64,000 nt of DNA from assembly GCF_004345675.1 (NCBI RefSeq), contig NZ_SLWU01000002.1:1-64000 (forward strand), read 5' to 3'. The position numbers and the translations under genes are program-made. Numbering within the stretch: position 1 is the first letter of the stretch; each line of letters starts with the position of its first letter. The DNA is from Caldanaerobacter subterraneus (GTDB lineage: Bacteria; Bacillota; Thermoanaerobacteria; Thermoanaerobacterales; Thermoanaerobacteraceae). The notes under the pieces were generated by a model that saw only the letters and a program-made list of their open reading frames with translations, did not search any database and was not told the DNA's origin. Below are positions 36,579 to 46,780 of the stretch, in pieces.

Positions 36579-37814
36579 ATGAGAAGTCGAGGCTTTATTA
36601 AATTTTTTTCTGTAATTTTGGTCTCAGCAATGGTGGCGTATGTGGCTTTTTTTGGAATTAAAGCGGGTAATTACTCTATTTCACCAATTCAGGATCGCAT
36701 ACGACTGGGACTTGATTTAAGAGGAGGCGTATATGTATTAGAAGAAGCTCAGGGAAATGTGACACAAGATGCTATAAATAAGGCTATTGCTGTTATAAGA
36801 AATAGAGTAGATGCTTTAGGAGTGACGCAGCCTGTCATAGCGCAGCAAGGTTCTAACAGAATCCGTGTGGAGTTGCCAGGTATGAAAGACCCAGATAAAG
36901 CGATAGAGATAATTGGTAAGACTGCGCAGTTAAAGTTTGTGGGCCCAGATGGGAAGGTTATCTTGACAGGAGCAAATGTAAAAGATTCTAAAGCAGTGTA
37001 TGCTCATACTGAAACAGGAATACAGCAACCACAAGTTACGTTAGTACTTGATGCAGAGGGCACGAAAAAGTTTGCAGAAGCAACACAGAAGTTTTTGGGA
37101 CAACCTATTGCAATACTGTTAGATGATAAAGTTATCTCAGCACCTACTGTCAAAGATGTGATAACGACAGGAAATGCAGTAATTACTGGCTTGAAAGATT
37201 TCCAAGAAGCATCTGAATTGGCTACTCTTATAAGAGCTGGTTCTTTGCCTGTAACGCTAAAACCTATAGCTTATAGTTCAGTAGGTGCAACATTAGGGCC
37301 CAATGCTTATAATGCCAGTGTAAAAGCTGGTATATACGGCGTGCTACTTATTTTACTATTTATGGCAGCTTTTTATAGATTGCCAGGAGTAATGGCAGAT
37401 ATAGCCCTTTTAATATACATATTGATAAATCTAATAATTTACTCTTTACTTAATATAACTTTAGACTTACCTGGTATTGCAGGCTTCCTATTGTCAATTG
37501 GGATGGCTGTTGATGCTAATGTTTTAATTTTTGAAAGATTTAAAGAAGAATTAAGAGCTGGTAAAAGCATACGAGCTGCTTTAGATGCAGGTTTTGCAAG
37601 GGCCTTCAGAGCCATTTTTGATGCTAATATGACTACTATTATTGGTACTATTATACTTTTTTACATGGGCTCTGGAAATGTGAAAGGTTTTGCTTTAACA
37701 CTTCTAATAGGTGTCATATCCAGCTTATTCACAGCTATAACTGTAACGAGATTTTTGTTACATGCGCTCCTTGATATGGATCTGACAAAGAATATAAAAC
37801 TTTATGGAGCATAG
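36579..37814 (+). CDS. secD: Protein translocase subunit SecD
   Basis: SecD with SecF forms the RND-type membrane complex that uses proton or sodium flux to pull exported proteins through SecYEG. The 411-residue protein has one N-terminal helix, the RLGLDLRGGVYV motif, a periplasmic P1 domain, and five C-terminal helices including AVDANVLIFERFKEE. It is 12 bases upstream of secF. Confidence 0.97.
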   Translation: MRSRGFIKFFSVILVSAMVAYVAFFGIKAGNYSISPIQDRIRLGLDLRGGVYVLEEAQGNVTQDAINKAIAVIRNRVDALGVTQPVIAQQGSNRIRVELPGMKDPDKAIEIIGKTAQLKFVGPDGKVILTGANVKDSKAVYAHTETGIQQPQVTLVLDAEGTKKFAEATQKFLGQPIAILLDDKVISAPTVKDVITTGNAVITGLKDFQEASELATLIRAGSLPVTLKPIAYSSVGATLGPNAYNASVKAGIYGVLLILLFMAAFYRLPGVMADIALLIYILINLIIYSLLNITLDLPGIAGFLLSIGMAVDANVLIFERFKEELRAGKSIRAALDAGFARAFRAIFDANMTTIIGTIILFYMGSGNVKGFALTLLIGVISSLFTAITVTRFLLHALLDMDLTKNIKLYGA

Positions 37815-37826
37815 GAGGGGAATTAA

Positions 37827-38738
37827 GTGAACCAACACGGATTTCATATAGATGTCATTGGCAAAACGAAGATTTGGTTTGCAATATCAGGGATCATAAT
37901 TTTAATCGGCGTAATAGCCATGCTTGTAGATGGATTTAATTGGGGAATAGATTTTACTGGTGGAACAATAATGGAATTTAAAATTGGCAAACCTTTTGAC
38001 ACAAAGGATATAATTAAAATTTTAAATGAATATAAAGTCAAAGACTACCAAATACAAAAAGTAGGGACAAAAGGTGATCATGTTTCAATAAAGACGAGCC
38101 CTATTTCTCATGAAACGCAGCTTTCAATAATAAAAGATATCGAAAAAAAGTACAACTTAACAGAAGATGACATAATAATGTCACAGCAGGTGGGACCTTC
38201 TTTAGGGAGAGAAATAAAATTGGGAATGATAGGAGCTGTATTGCTGGCTTCTATTGCAATGTTTGTCTATTTAGGATTTAGATTTGAATTTACAATGAGT
38301 GTGGCGGCAGTGATTGGTTTACTCCACGATGTGCTTATACTAATTTCTGTATATACTATTTTTAACATAACGATGAATGCCCCTTTTATAGCAGCAGTTT
38401 TAACTGTATTTGGCTATTCTGTTAATGATACTGTTGTAATTTTTGACAGAATAAGGGATAACTTAAAAATCATGAGAAGATCGGATTATGCAAAAATTGC
38501 AAATGACAGTGTAAATCAGACTCTTACAAGGTCAATAAATACAACTTTGACTACGTTAATTATGCTTATTTTAATGTATTTCTTAGGACCTAAGGCATTG
38601 AAAGATTTCGCATTGCCTTTGCTTATTGGGATAACTTCGGGAACGTATTCTTCGATATTTATCTCTACTCCTCTTTGGGTATTAATTAAGAATAGAGAAA
38701 AGAGGAGAAAAACCTCTAATAAACCTATAAAAGCCTAA
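37827..38738 (+). CDS. secF: Protein translocase subunit SecF
   Basis: This is the partner of SecD. The 303-residue protein shows GIDFTGGTIMEFK after the first helix, the conserved VFGYSVNDTVVIFDRIRDNL, and the final helices. The GTG at 37827 follows GGAGGGG. Confidence 0.97.
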   Translation: MNQHGFHIDVIGKTKIWFAISGIIILIGVIAMLVDGFNWGIDFTGGTIMEFKIGKPFDTKDIIKILNEYKVKDYQIQKVGTKGDHVSIKTSPISHETQLSIIKDIEKKYNLTEDDIIMSQQVGPSLGREIKLGMIGAVLLASIAMFVYLGFRFEFTMSVAAVIGLLHDVLILISVYTIFNITMNAPFIAAVLTVFGYSVNDTVVIFDRIRDNLKIMRRSDYAKIANDSVNQTLTRSINTTLTTLIMLILMYFLGPKALKDFALPLLIGITSGTYSSIFISTPLWVLIKNREKRRKTSNKPIKA

Positions 38739-38790
38739 GTTTTAAATAATACCAAAAACGTAGTGGCATAATATCTCTTGAGGTGAAAAA

Positions 38791-40458
38791 ATGAATTTGC
38801 TTTTTGTTTTTAGAAATAAAAATATTACCAAAAGGTATAAAGAGATATTAAAGATTTTAACTAAAAATGGTTTTGGTTTTATTTCTGATATTTTATTAAA
38901 AGGTAGACATATACCTTTTTATATACTGAAAAGTCATGATTACATGGGAGCTGGAGAGAGAATTCGGAAAACATTAGAAGAATTGGGGCCAACTTTTATA
39001 AAATTGGGGCAACTTTTAAGTACAAGAGCAGACCTTATACCTCACGACATTTTATTGGAACTGGCAAAACTCCAGGACAAAGTCGCACCTGAAAATTTTA
39101 ATTCTATTAGAGGAGTTTTGGAAAGTGAGTTAAAAGGAGATATTAAAGAATTTTTTAGCTATTTTGAGGAAGAACCTATTGCTTCTGCTTCTATCGGACA
39201 AGTGTACAGAGCAAGGACGAGAGAAGGAAAAGAGGTAGTTGTCAAAGTTCAAAGGCCAGAAGTTGCAGAAAAGGTCAATGCTGATGTTGTAATCCTTAAG
39301 AGTATTGCTAAAGTCTTAAACGACCGAATAATTGATTCTCCAATAGATTTTGTAGAAATAGTAGAGGAGCTGACAGATTCTTTATTGAATGAATTGGATT
39401 ACACCCAAGAAGGAAATAATGCAGATAGGTTTAGAGAAAATTTTAAGAATGAAAATTATATATATATCCCTAAAGTGTATTGGGAATACACCACAAAGAG
39501 AGTACTTACAATGGAATATGTAGAAGGGATAAGTGTTAAAAATAAAGATCTGTTAATTAAAATGGGATATGACCTTAAACGAATAGCAAGAAATGGTGTG
39601 TGGGCTATTTTTTTACAAGTATATAAGTATGGCCTTTTTCACGGTGACCCTCATCCAGGGAATATCTTAATAACGAAAGAGGGAAAGATATCTTATATAG
39701 ATTTTGGAATTGTTGGATATCTTGATAAGTCGTCACGGGAAGTTCTCATAGAACTCTTTAAAGCCTTTGCAGAAAATGATACAGAAGAAGTCATAGAGAT
39801 TTTGTCAGATATTGGTGCTATAAGGTCTGACACAAATCTGAGAAGCTTAAAAGCCGATTTAGGCCGGATAATAAATTATTTTTACAATACTCCTTTGCGC
39901 AACATAAGTGTGAATGATTCTATGAAAAAAATTATGGCTATTGTTCATAGACATAAATTGATGTTGCCACCAGGATTTACTCTCTTTCTAAAGTCATTAG
40001 CTACGGTTGAGGGGGTAGGGAGAGACTTAGATCCGGACTTTAGCATTTCAGATGTGGCAAAAGACTTCGTCAAACAGATGTACCTTCAAAAAATTGATGT
40101 AAAGGAAATAATCAAAGAAAACTCTAAGGAATTGCACAAAGCTTTAGTAATACTTAGAAAACTTCCTTTTAGATTGCAGAGCATAATGACAAAGCTTATA
40201 AAGGACGATATTAAAGTTAGGATAAATATAGATGAAAGTGAGAGCTTAAGATATGATTTGAATATCATGATAAACAAAGTAATTGTGAGTATAATAGCTT
40301 CAGCTTTGATTGTTGGTTCATCACTCGTTTTGACTTATGGTGGTGGATACAAAATTTTTGGATATAATGCCATTGGTTTTTTTGGATATATGATTGCCAC
40401 TCTGTTGTGTCTATGGGTATTTTATCGCATTTTTATAGTAGACAGAAGAAAAAAATGA
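38791..40458 (+). CDS. ABC1/UbiB-family atypical kinase
   Basis: This is a membrane-anchored protein-kinase-like ATPase. The family motif KxGQ appears as FIKLGQLLSTRADL near residue 70, with the Ala-rich loop EEPIASASIGQVYRA, the catalytic HGDPHPGNIL and the metal-binding DFGIVG. Two transmembrane helices lie at the C-terminus (~505-550). In aerobes UbiB aids ubiquinone synthesis. An anaerobe without ubiquinone probably uses it in another lipid-related role, which is an inference. The ATG follows TTGAGGTG. Confidence 0.92.
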   Translation: MNLLFVFRNKNITKRYKEILKILTKNGFGFISDILLKGRHIPFYILKSHDYMGAGERIRKTLEELGPTFIKLGQLLSTRADLIPHDILLELAKLQDKVAPENFNSIRGVLESELKGDIKEFFSYFEEEPIASASIGQVYRARTREGKEVVVKVQRPEVAEKVNADVVILKSIAKVLNDRIIDSPIDFVEIVEELTDSLLNELDYTQEGNNADRFRENFKNENYIYIPKVYWEYTTKRVLTMEYVEGISVKNKDLLIKMGYDLKRIARNGVWAIFLQVYKYGLFHGDPHPGNILITKEGKISYIDFGIVGYLDKSSREVLIELFKAFAENDTEEVIEILSDIGAIRSDTNLRSLKADLGRIINYFYNTPLRNISVNDSMKKIMAIVHRHKLMLPPGFTLFLKSLATVEGVGRDLDPDFSISDVAKDFVKQMYLQKIDVKEIIKENSKELHKALVILRKLPFRLQSIMTKLIKDDIKVRINIDESESLRYDLNIMINKVIVSIIASALIVGSSLVLTYGGGYKIFGYNAIGFFGYMIATLLCLWVFYRIFIVDRRKK

Positions 40459-40477
40459 AAACTTATGGGTGAGTTGG

Positions 40478-42919
40478 ATGACCAAAATTTATAAGTGGGT
40501 TATAAAAGAAAATGACCCTCAAAAGGTGGAGGAGATAACAAGAAAATACTCTTTATCGAGAGTTGTTTCAGAAGTACTTGTTTCTAGGGGAATTACAGAG
40601 GTAAAAAATTTTTTAGAACCCCAATTAAGTGATTTGTTATCTCCTTTTTTGTTAAAAGGGATAAAAGAAGCCAGAGAATTGATAAATAAACATCTCCAAG
40701 AGGGCAATTTAATTACGATTTATGGAGACTACGATGTAGATGGGATTACTGCTACTTCTCTTATGTACCTTACTCTTAAAAAGTTGGGAGGGAAGGTCGA
40801 TTTTTATATTCCTGAAAGAATATCAGAGGGTTATGGAATAAACGAAGAGGCTATAGAAAAAATTGTCCAAAAAGGGACAAAACTTGTAATCACTGTTGAT
40901 TGTGGAATTACTGCTGTTAATGAGGTAAAAAAAGCTAAATCTGTTGGGTTGGAGGTGGTAATCACTGACCACCACAGCATACCTGAAGAAATTCCACAGG
41001 CAGATGTGGTAGTAAATCCTCATTTGCCTGGCGCTTATCCTTTTAGCGATTTAGCAGGGGTGGGGGTTGCATTTAAATTAGCCCAAAGTCTTATTGGTGA
41101 GAAGGCTTTTGACTTTTTGGATATTGTTTCTTTAGGTACTATTGCTGATATTGTACCTCTGGTAGGAGAGAACAGAATAATTGTCAAAGAAGGTCTAAAA
41201 AAATTAAATGAAACGCAAAACCTCGGTTTAAAAGCTCTTATAAAGGCTTCAGGGTTACAGAATGTGCGGATTGATGAATATCACGTAGGTTTTATTCTGG
41301 CACCTCGCCTAAATGTTGCAGGAAGGTTAAAAAGCGCAGAGGCAGCTGTTAGGTTGTTGATAAGTGAAGATGAAAAAGAAGTGGAAGAGATAGCAAGATA
41401 TCTTAACGAAGAAAATTCTAGAAGGCAGAATATTGAAAATAATATTTTAGAAGAAGCTGTTAAAAAAGTAGAAGAGTCCGTCGATTTGAAAAAAGATAAA
41501 GTGATAGTTTTATGGGATGAAAAATGGCATCCTGGAGTTATTGGAATTGTATCTTCTAGAATAACTGAAAAATATGCCAGACCTTCTATCCTGATAAGTC
41601 TGAAGGAAGAAGAGGGTAAGGGTTCAGGTAGAAGTATTGAGGGGTTTAACCTTTACAAAGGATTGGAATATTGTAGAGATTTATTGGTTAAATATGGCGG
41701 TCATGAGATGGCGGGAGGACTGACTATTAAAAAAGATAACTTAGACCTTTTTAAAAAGAAAATAAATGAATATGCTGATATTGTGTTGAAAGATATAGAC
41801 CTTATTCCTACTTTAAAAGTAGATGCTAGGGCAAAAGAAGAAAAAATAAATATAAAGGTGGCAAAGCAACTTCAAGAATTAAAGCCCTTTGGGGTTGACA
41901 ACCCCCGACCTATCTTGCTTTTTGAGGGGCTCACTGTTGAAAAGATTTTTGAAGTGAATAACGGAAAGCACGTAAAAATCATAGGGCGGAAGGATGATTT
42001 TGTTTATGAACTGTTGATTTTTGACCTTTCTTCCAAAGAAATAAAGGTAGGAATAGGGGATGTCATAGATGTTGTTGGAACTGTAGACATAAATAATTGG
42101 AATGGGATAGAATCAGTAGTTATAAATGTGAAAGATTTAAGGATTAGATTTCCGCTTTTTGCATATTATAAAAATCTGAGCAGAGTTTTAATTTCTTCTA
42201 AATCCCAAAGGAAGAGAGTAAACAAAAGCTTAGGAGATATTATTGATAAAAGAGGTATGCAGGACAAAGAGAGATATGTACTGAGGCTTTTTAAAAGTGA
42301 CAGAAAAACCCTTGTGTTGGTAAGCACTGAGATAGAGCTGAGGTCTTTACTTAGGTACCTTAAAATAGAGAAATTTTACAATTTTTCCGTATCTACTAGA
42401 TATTGTCAAGGAAAAAATGTCATACTGTTTTTCCCGCACTCTTTTAAGCCTTGTGACTTTTATGATGATATAGTGATGTATGACATTCCTTTTGACAAAG
42501 AGTTGTTTTACAACATCATTTCTCTCTCTGATAAAAAGAAAGTTCATTTAATTTTCAGAAAAGAGGACGTATATAATAATTTAAGGGTTTTTGATGAGAT
42601 TTTTCCTCGGCGAGAGGATTTTATAAGGCTTTATAAGTTTGTAGATGAAGGGAATAACATTTTCTTTAAAGGTCATTTGCATCCTGATTTGAATTTGAAT
42701 CCTATAAAATTCAGAATTTGCTTAGAAGCAATGAAAGAAACAGGATTGATAAATGTAGAAGAACGTGATAATATTTTAATGTTGAGCAAAAATTTTGTAG
42801 CTGAAAAGGTTAATCTAGAAGAAACCGAAATTCTGCAGAAGATAATCTCGGCTAAAAGAGAATTTATTAAGTTTGCCAAGTCCATCTTTAAACCGAATTT
42901 TAAGGAGGTTTTACAATGA
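40478..42919 (+). CDS. recJ: Single-stranded-DNA exonuclease RecJ
   Basis: RecJ degrades single-stranded DNA 5' to 3' in recombination and repair. DHH-family motifs are clear: GDYDVDGITAT (~79), TVDCGITA, the DHH box in TDHHSIPEEIP, and SLGTIADIVPL. The DHHA1 domain contains GRLKSAEAA...GGHEMAGGL. An OB-fold and a C-terminal extension of about 250 residues follow. The length of 813 residues is long but usual for clostridial RecJ. The ATG at 40478 follows GGGTGAG; a GTG at 40469 is in frame. Confidence 0.95.
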   Translation: MTKIYKWVIKENDPQKVEEITRKYSLSRVVSEVLVSRGITEVKNFLEPQLSDLLSPFLLKGIKEARELINKHLQEGNLITIYGDYDVDGITATSLMYLTLKKLGGKVDFYIPERISEGYGINEEAIEKIVQKGTKLVITVDCGITAVNEVKKAKSVGLEVVITDHHSIPEEIPQADVVVNPHLPGAYPFSDLAGVGVAFKLAQSLIGEKAFDFLDIVSLGTIADIVPLVGENRIIVKEGLKKLNETQNLGLKALIKASGLQNVRIDEYHVGFILAPRLNVAGRLKSAEAAVRLLISEDEKEVEEIARYLNEENSRRQNIENNILEEAVKKVEESVDLKKDKVIVLWDEKWHPGVIGIVSSRITEKYARPSILISLKEEEGKGSGRSIEGFNLYKGLEYCRDLLVKYGGHEMAGGLTIKKDNLDLFKKKINEYADIVLKDIDLIPTLKVDARAKEEKINIKVAKQLQELKPFGVDNPRPILLFEGLTVEKIFEVNNGKHVKIIGRKDDFVYELLIFDLSSKEIKVGIGDVIDVVGTVDINNWNGIESVVINVKDLRIRFPLFAYYKNLSRVLISSKSQRKRVNKSLGDIIDKRGMQDKERYVLRLFKSDRKTLVLVSTEIELRSLLRYLKIEKFYNFSVSTRYCQGKNVILFFPHSFKPCDFYDDIVMYDIPFDKELFYNIISLSDKKKVHLIFRKEDVYNNLRVFDEIFPRREDFIRLYKFVDEGNNIFFKGHLHPDLNLNPIKFRICLEAMKETGLINVEERDNILMLSKNFVAEKVNLEETEILQKIISAKREFIKFAKSIFKPNFKEVLQ

Positions 42920-43437
42920 CGCTAGAGGACATTAAAGAAATGATACGAGAAATACCAGATTTCCCCAAGAAAGGAATAAGGTTTAAGGATATAACGCCTG
43001 TTTTAAAGGACGCTAAGGCATTTAATTATTCTATAGAAATGCTAGCAAAGGCCTTAGAGGGCAGAAAATTTGACCTTATAGCTGCCCCTGAAGCAAGAGG
43101 ATTTTTATTTGGAGCTCCTCTTGCCTTCCGGTTAGGAGTGGGATTTGTTCCGGTGAGAAAACCCGGGAAGTTACCTGCTGAAACCTTAAGCTACGAATAT
43201 GAACTAGAGTACGGCCTGGATTCTCTTGAGATACACAAAGATGCGGTAGTTAAGGGGCAGAGAGTTGTGATAGTGGATGACCTTCTGGCTACAGGGGGAA
43301 CTGTTTACGCTTCAGCCAAGCTTGTAGAAAGCTTGGGAGGAGTAGTGGATTCTATTTTGTTTTTGACGGAACTGACATTTCTAGATGGTAGAAAAAAGCT
43401 TGACGGATATGATATAATTTCATTAATAAAGTTCTAA
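42916..43437 (+). CDS. apt: Adenine phosphoribosyltransferase
   Basis: Apt salvages adenine to AMP with PRPP. The 173-residue protein has the PRPP loop VIVDDLLATGGT, the family segment FPKKGIRFKDITPVL and AAPEARGFLFG. It starts in an ATGA overlap with recJ after AAGGAGG. The recJ-apt-relA order is widespread in Firmicutes. Confidence 0.97.
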   Translation: MTLEDIKEMIREIPDFPKKGIRFKDITPVLKDAKAFNYSIEMLAKALEGRKFDLIAAPEARGFLFGAPLAFRLGVGFVPVRKPGKLPAETLSYEYELEYGLDSLEIHKDAVVKGQRVVIVDDLLATGGTVYASAKLVESLGGVVDSILFLTELTFLDGRKKLDGYDIISLIKF

Positions 43438-43442
43438 ATATC

Positions 43443-43469
43443 TTTAAAGTGGCATTTTGCCACTTTAAA
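43443..43469 (+). terminator. Stem-loop between apt and relA
   Basis: TTTAAAGTGGCA and TGCCACTTTAAA form a near-perfect stem around TTT, ending in an AT-rich tail. It could act as a weak terminator; relA starts ~20 bases later, so read-through is likely. Confidence 0.55.
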
Positions 43470-43487
43470 TTATAAGGTGTGATGACT

Positions 43488-45644
43488 GTGATAGAAAAAG
43501 TAATAAATAGAGTAAAACAATACATGGGGGAAAATGCAAATTTAGACCTTTTATATAAAGCCTACAACTTTGCAGTGAAAGCCCATGAGGGGCAGGTAAG
43601 GAATTCAGGGGAGCCTTACATTGTGCATCCTGTAGAAGTCGCATACATTCTTGCTGATTTGGAGCTAGACCTTACTACAATTGTTGCAGGGCTTTTGCAC
43701 GACGTGATTGAGGACACAGGTGTTACTTATGACCAGTTGATGGAAGAATTTGGAAAAGAAATTGCTGACCTGGTAGATGGGGTTACCAAATTGGGAAAGA
43801 TAGAGTATAAAAGCAAAGTTGAGCAACAGGCTGAAAACATGAGAAAAATGTTAATAGCGATGGCAAAGGATATAAGGGTGATACTCATAAAATTAGCCGA
43901 CAGGCTTCACAACATGAGAACTTTAAAGTATTTGCCTCCTGATAAGCAGAAGGAAAAGGCAGAGGAGACATTAGAAATTTATGCGCCTATAGCCCACAGA
44001 CTGGGAATATCAAAAATAAAATGGGAATTGGAAGATCTGTGCCTGAGGTATTTGCACCCTGAAGAGTATTACGACTTAGTAGAAAAAGTTGCTGCAAAGA
44101 GAAAAGAGAGAGAAGAATTTATACAAAACATAATAGCCACTATCAAGCAAAAATTAGATGAGATGGGTATACCAGCGGAAGTAGATGGGCGGCCAAAGCA
44201 TTTTTACAGCATATACAAAAAAATGAAGACTCAAAATAAGACTTTTGAAGAAATTTACGACCTTTTAGCTATAAGAATAATTGTAAATACGGTAAAAGAC
44301 TGCTACGGCGTGTTGGGAATAGTGCATACCTTATGGAAGCCAATTCCAGGGCGTTTTAAAGATTACATCGCTATGCCTAAGCCAAATATGTATCAATCTC
44401 TTCATACCACAGTTATAGGCCCAAAAGGAGAGCCTTTTGAAGTACAGATAAGGACGTGGGAGATGCATAAAACTGCTGAATACGGTATTGCAGCCCACTG
44501 GCGCTATAAAGAAGGGAAGACCACAGAAGACGAGTTTGACAAAAAGCTTGTATGGTTAAGGCAGCTTTTAGAATGGCAGAAGGAATTGAAAGACCCTAAA
44601 GAGTTTATGGAAACTTTAAAGATAGACCTTTTTACAGACGAAGTTTTTGTGTTTACTCCAAAAGGGGATGTCATCAGCTTGCCGGCAGGGTCTACTCCTA
44701 TCGATTTTGCGTACAGCATACACACTGAAATAGGTCACAGGATGAACGGTGCCAAAGTAAATGGGAGAATAGTTCCTATAAACTATCAGCTTAAGACGGG
44801 AGATATTGTGGAAATACTAGTAAGTCCTAATAAAGATAGAGGGCCTAGTAGGGATTGGCTGCAGATTGTCAAGACTTCTCAGGCGAGAAACAAAATAAGG
44901 CAGTGGTTTAAAAAAGAGAAAAGGGAAGAGAATATAGCTCGCGGAGAAGAAATGTTAGAGAAAGAGCTGCGGCGCCAGGGGATACAGCCTTCAATGATTA
45001 AGACAGAAATATGGGAAGAAGTGTTAAAGAAATTAAACATCCATACAATGGAGGACTTATACGCTACAATAGGTTATGGCGGACTTACGTTAAACCAGGT
45101 AATTCCAAGAATTAAAGAGGAATTAAAGAAATCTCAAAAGAGCATCGCTAAAGTACAAGCTCCAGCAAAAGAAGAGAGAAAGAAAGAGAAAAAAAATGGC
45201 GCTGGGGTTATTGTAAAGGGCGTTGACAATGTCATGGTGAGATTTGCTAAGTGCTGTTCTCCTGTGCCGGGAGATGAAATAGTTGGATATGTGACGAGAG
45301 GAAGAGGAATTTCCATTCACAGGAAAGATTGTCCGAATGTGAGAGACCTCCTGTATGACAAAAACAGAATAGTGGAAGTGGAATGGGCACAGGATAGAAA
45401 CATGGCCTATCAAACAGATATTCAGATTATGGCAAATGATAAGTTTGGGCTTTTGACAGAAGTTACTGGAGTTTTGGCAGATGCTAAAATAAATGTAAAA
45501 GCTATAAACGCCAGGACTACTAGAGACAACATAGCCATTATAAATCTCACTTTAGAGATTACTTCAAAAGAGCAATTAGAAAAGGTGATGAACCGCCTTA
45601 AGTCTCTAGAAGGAGTAATGGATGTGTACAGATTAAGTGCATAG
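43488..45644 (+). CDS. relA: Bifunctional (p)ppGpp synthetase/hydrolase RelA/SpoT (Rel)
   Basis: Rel makes and degrades the stringent-response alarmone. Its domains in order are the HD hydrolase (LLHDVIEDT near residue 70), the synthetase (RLHNMRTLK, then [10 protein letters not shown]), TGS ([14 protein letters not shown]), the conserved-Cys region ([10 protein letters not shown]) and a C-terminal ACT domain. The length of ~718 residues is usual. The GTG at 43488 has the best spacing from AAGGTG; an ATG at 43482 is a close alternative. It overlaps the upstream sequence of dtd. Confidence 0.96.
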   Translation: MIEKVINRVKQYMGENANLDLLYKAYNFAVKAHEGQVRNSGEPYIVHPVEVAYILADLELDLTTIVAGLLHDVIEDTGVTYDQLMEEFGKEIADLVDGVTKLGKIEYKSKVEQQAENMRKMLIAMAKDIRVILIKLADRLHNMRTLKYLPPDKQKEKAEETLEIYAPIAHRLGISKIKWELEDLCLRYLHPEEYYDLVEKVAAKRKEREEFIQNIIATIKQKLDEMGIPAEVDGRPKHFYSIYKKMKTQNKTFEEIYDLLAIRIIVNTVKDCYGVLGIVHTLWKPIPGRFKDYIAMPKPNMYQSLHTTVIGPKGEPFEVQIRTWEMHKTAEYGIAAHWRYKEGKTTEDEFDKKLVWLRQLLEWQKELKDPKEFMETLKIDLFTDEVFVFTPKGDVISLPAGSTPIDFAYSIHTEIGHRMNGAKVNGRIVPINYQLKTGDIVEILVSPNKDRGPSRDWLQIVKTSQARNKIRQWFKKEKREENIARGEEMLEKELRRQGIQPSMIKTEIWEEVLKKLNIHTMEDLYATIGYGGLTLNQVIPRIKEELKKSQKSIAKVQAPAKEERKKEKKNGAGVIVKGVDNVMVRFAKCCSPVPGDEIVGYVTRGRGISIHRKDCPNVRDLLYDKNRIVEVEWAQDRNMAYQTDIQIMANDKFGLLTEVTGVLADAKINVKAINARTTRDNIAIINLTLEITSKEQLEKVMNRLKSLEGVMDVYRLSA

Positions 45645-45654
45645 GGGTGATTTT

Positions 45655-46104
45655 GTGAGAGCTGTTGTACAAAGAGTAACTCGCGGAGAAGTGAGGGTAG
45701 ACGGCGAAGTTGTGGGGGCTATAGGGAAAGGGTTTGTGGTTTTAGTGGGAATTGCTGAAGATGACACGGAAGAAGATATAGCTTATATGGCAGACAAACT
45801 GGTGAATTTGAGGGTTTTTGAAGATGAAGAGGGAAAAATGAATTTATCCCTTCTTGATGTGGGAGGAGAAATGCTTTTGGTTTCTCAATTTACCCTTATG
45901 GGAGATGTGAGAAAGGGTAGAAGGCCCAGTTTTACTTCTGCAAAAAGGCCTGAGGAAGCACTTCCTTATTTCAATAAGCTTGTAGAAGAAGTCAGAAAAA
46001 AGGGAGTAAAAGTGGAAACTGGTAAATTTCAAGCTATGATGAAGGTATTGATTGAAAATGATGGCCCAGTCACTATTTTGATTGACTCAAAAAAATTATT
46101 TTAA
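45655..46104 (+). CDS. dtd: D-aminoacyl-tRNA deacylase
   Basis: Dtd removes D-amino acids mischarged onto tRNA. The GTG at 45655 gives [13 protein letters not shown] and the standard length of 149 residues. The active-site signatures SQFTLMGD and [19 protein letters not shown] are present, the latter as the family's GxMQVxLxNDGPVT motif. It starts 10 bases after relA and is part of the same operon. Confidence 0.96.
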   Translation: MRAVVQRVTRGEVRVDGEVVGAIGKGFVVLVGIAEDDTEEDIAYMADKLVNLRVFEDEEGKMNLSLLDVGGEMLLVSQFTLMGDVRKGRRPSFTSAKRPEEALPYFNKLVEEVRKKGVKVETGKFQAMMKVLIENDGPVTILIDSKKLF

Positions 46105-46119
46105 GTGGAGCTGAGATCT

Positions 46120-46749
46120 ATGGAAGTAAAAAGGTACGTGGTGGGACCTTATGGAGCAAATTTATACGTTGTCTGGGATAGAGATACAAGAGAGGGAATA
46201 ATAATAGACCCTGGAGAAGTGTATGACGAGATAAAGAACTATATAAAAGAAAATGGTATAAAGGTAAAGCACATCCTTCTTACTCACGGGCATTTTGACC
46301 ATATAGGCGGAGTAGAGGAGATCAGAGCCTTTACAGGAGGAAAAGTTGCGATTTCAGAAGAAGATGCTCCGATGCTTTTAGACCCTTCTCAGAATTTATC
46401 AGAGATGGTCTTTAAAAAGGTGATTTGCTCACCAGCTGATATAATTCTAAAAGACAAAGATGTACTAGGCTTCGGAAATTATTCTTTAGAAGTTATCTCT
46501 ACACCAGGGCACACCAAAGGAAGTGTATGCTTTAAGATTGGAGATGTATACTTTACAGGGGATACTTTATTTAGGGGTTCTATAGGAAGACACGATTTTC
46601 CTGGAGGAAATTTTGAAACTCTCATGGCTTCAATAAAAGAAAGGCTTTTAACTTTAAAAGATGAAACAGTGATATACCCGGGCCATGGTGATTTTTCCAC
46701 AATAGGAAGGGAAAAAAGGCTTAATATGTTTTTGAAAAATTTAGTATAA
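46120..46749 (+). CDS. Metallo-beta-lactamase-fold hydrolase (glyoxalase II-like)
   Basis: This is a 209-residue MBL-fold protein with the metal motif LTHGHFDHIGG (HxHxDH) and later ligands in STPGHTKGS, FTGDTLF and YPGHGDFS. Such proteins hydrolyse thioesters or related esters; the substrate is unknown. The ATG at 46120 follows GGAG; a GTG at 46105 directly after the dtd stop is also in frame. It is probably the last gene of the recJ-relA-dtd operon. Confidence 0.92.
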   Translation: MEVKRYVVGPYGANLYVVWDRDTREGIIIDPGEVYDEIKNYIKENGIKVKHILLTHGHFDHIGGVEEIRAFTGGKVAISEEDAPMLLDPSQNLSEMVFKKVICSPADIILKDKDVLGFGNYSLEVISTPGHTKGSVCFKIGDVYFTGDTLFRGSIGRHDFPGGNFETLMASIKERLLTLKDETVIYPGHGDFSTIGREKRLNMFLKNLV

Positions 46750-46780
46750 AAAGCAAGAGGAATTTATCCCCTTGCTTTTT
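46750..46780. terminator. Bidirectional Rho-independent terminator
   Basis: AAAAGCAAGAGG and CCCCTTGCTTTTT pair around AATTTATC, flanked by A- and T-runs. It lies between the convergent MBL-fold and ABC permease genes. Confidence 0.85.

Noticed and set aside
42916-43487. apt as a xanthine or uracil phosphoribosyltransferase
   Set aside because: The N-terminal FPKKGIRFKDITPVL segment and 173-residue length are specific to adenine phosphoribosyltransferase.
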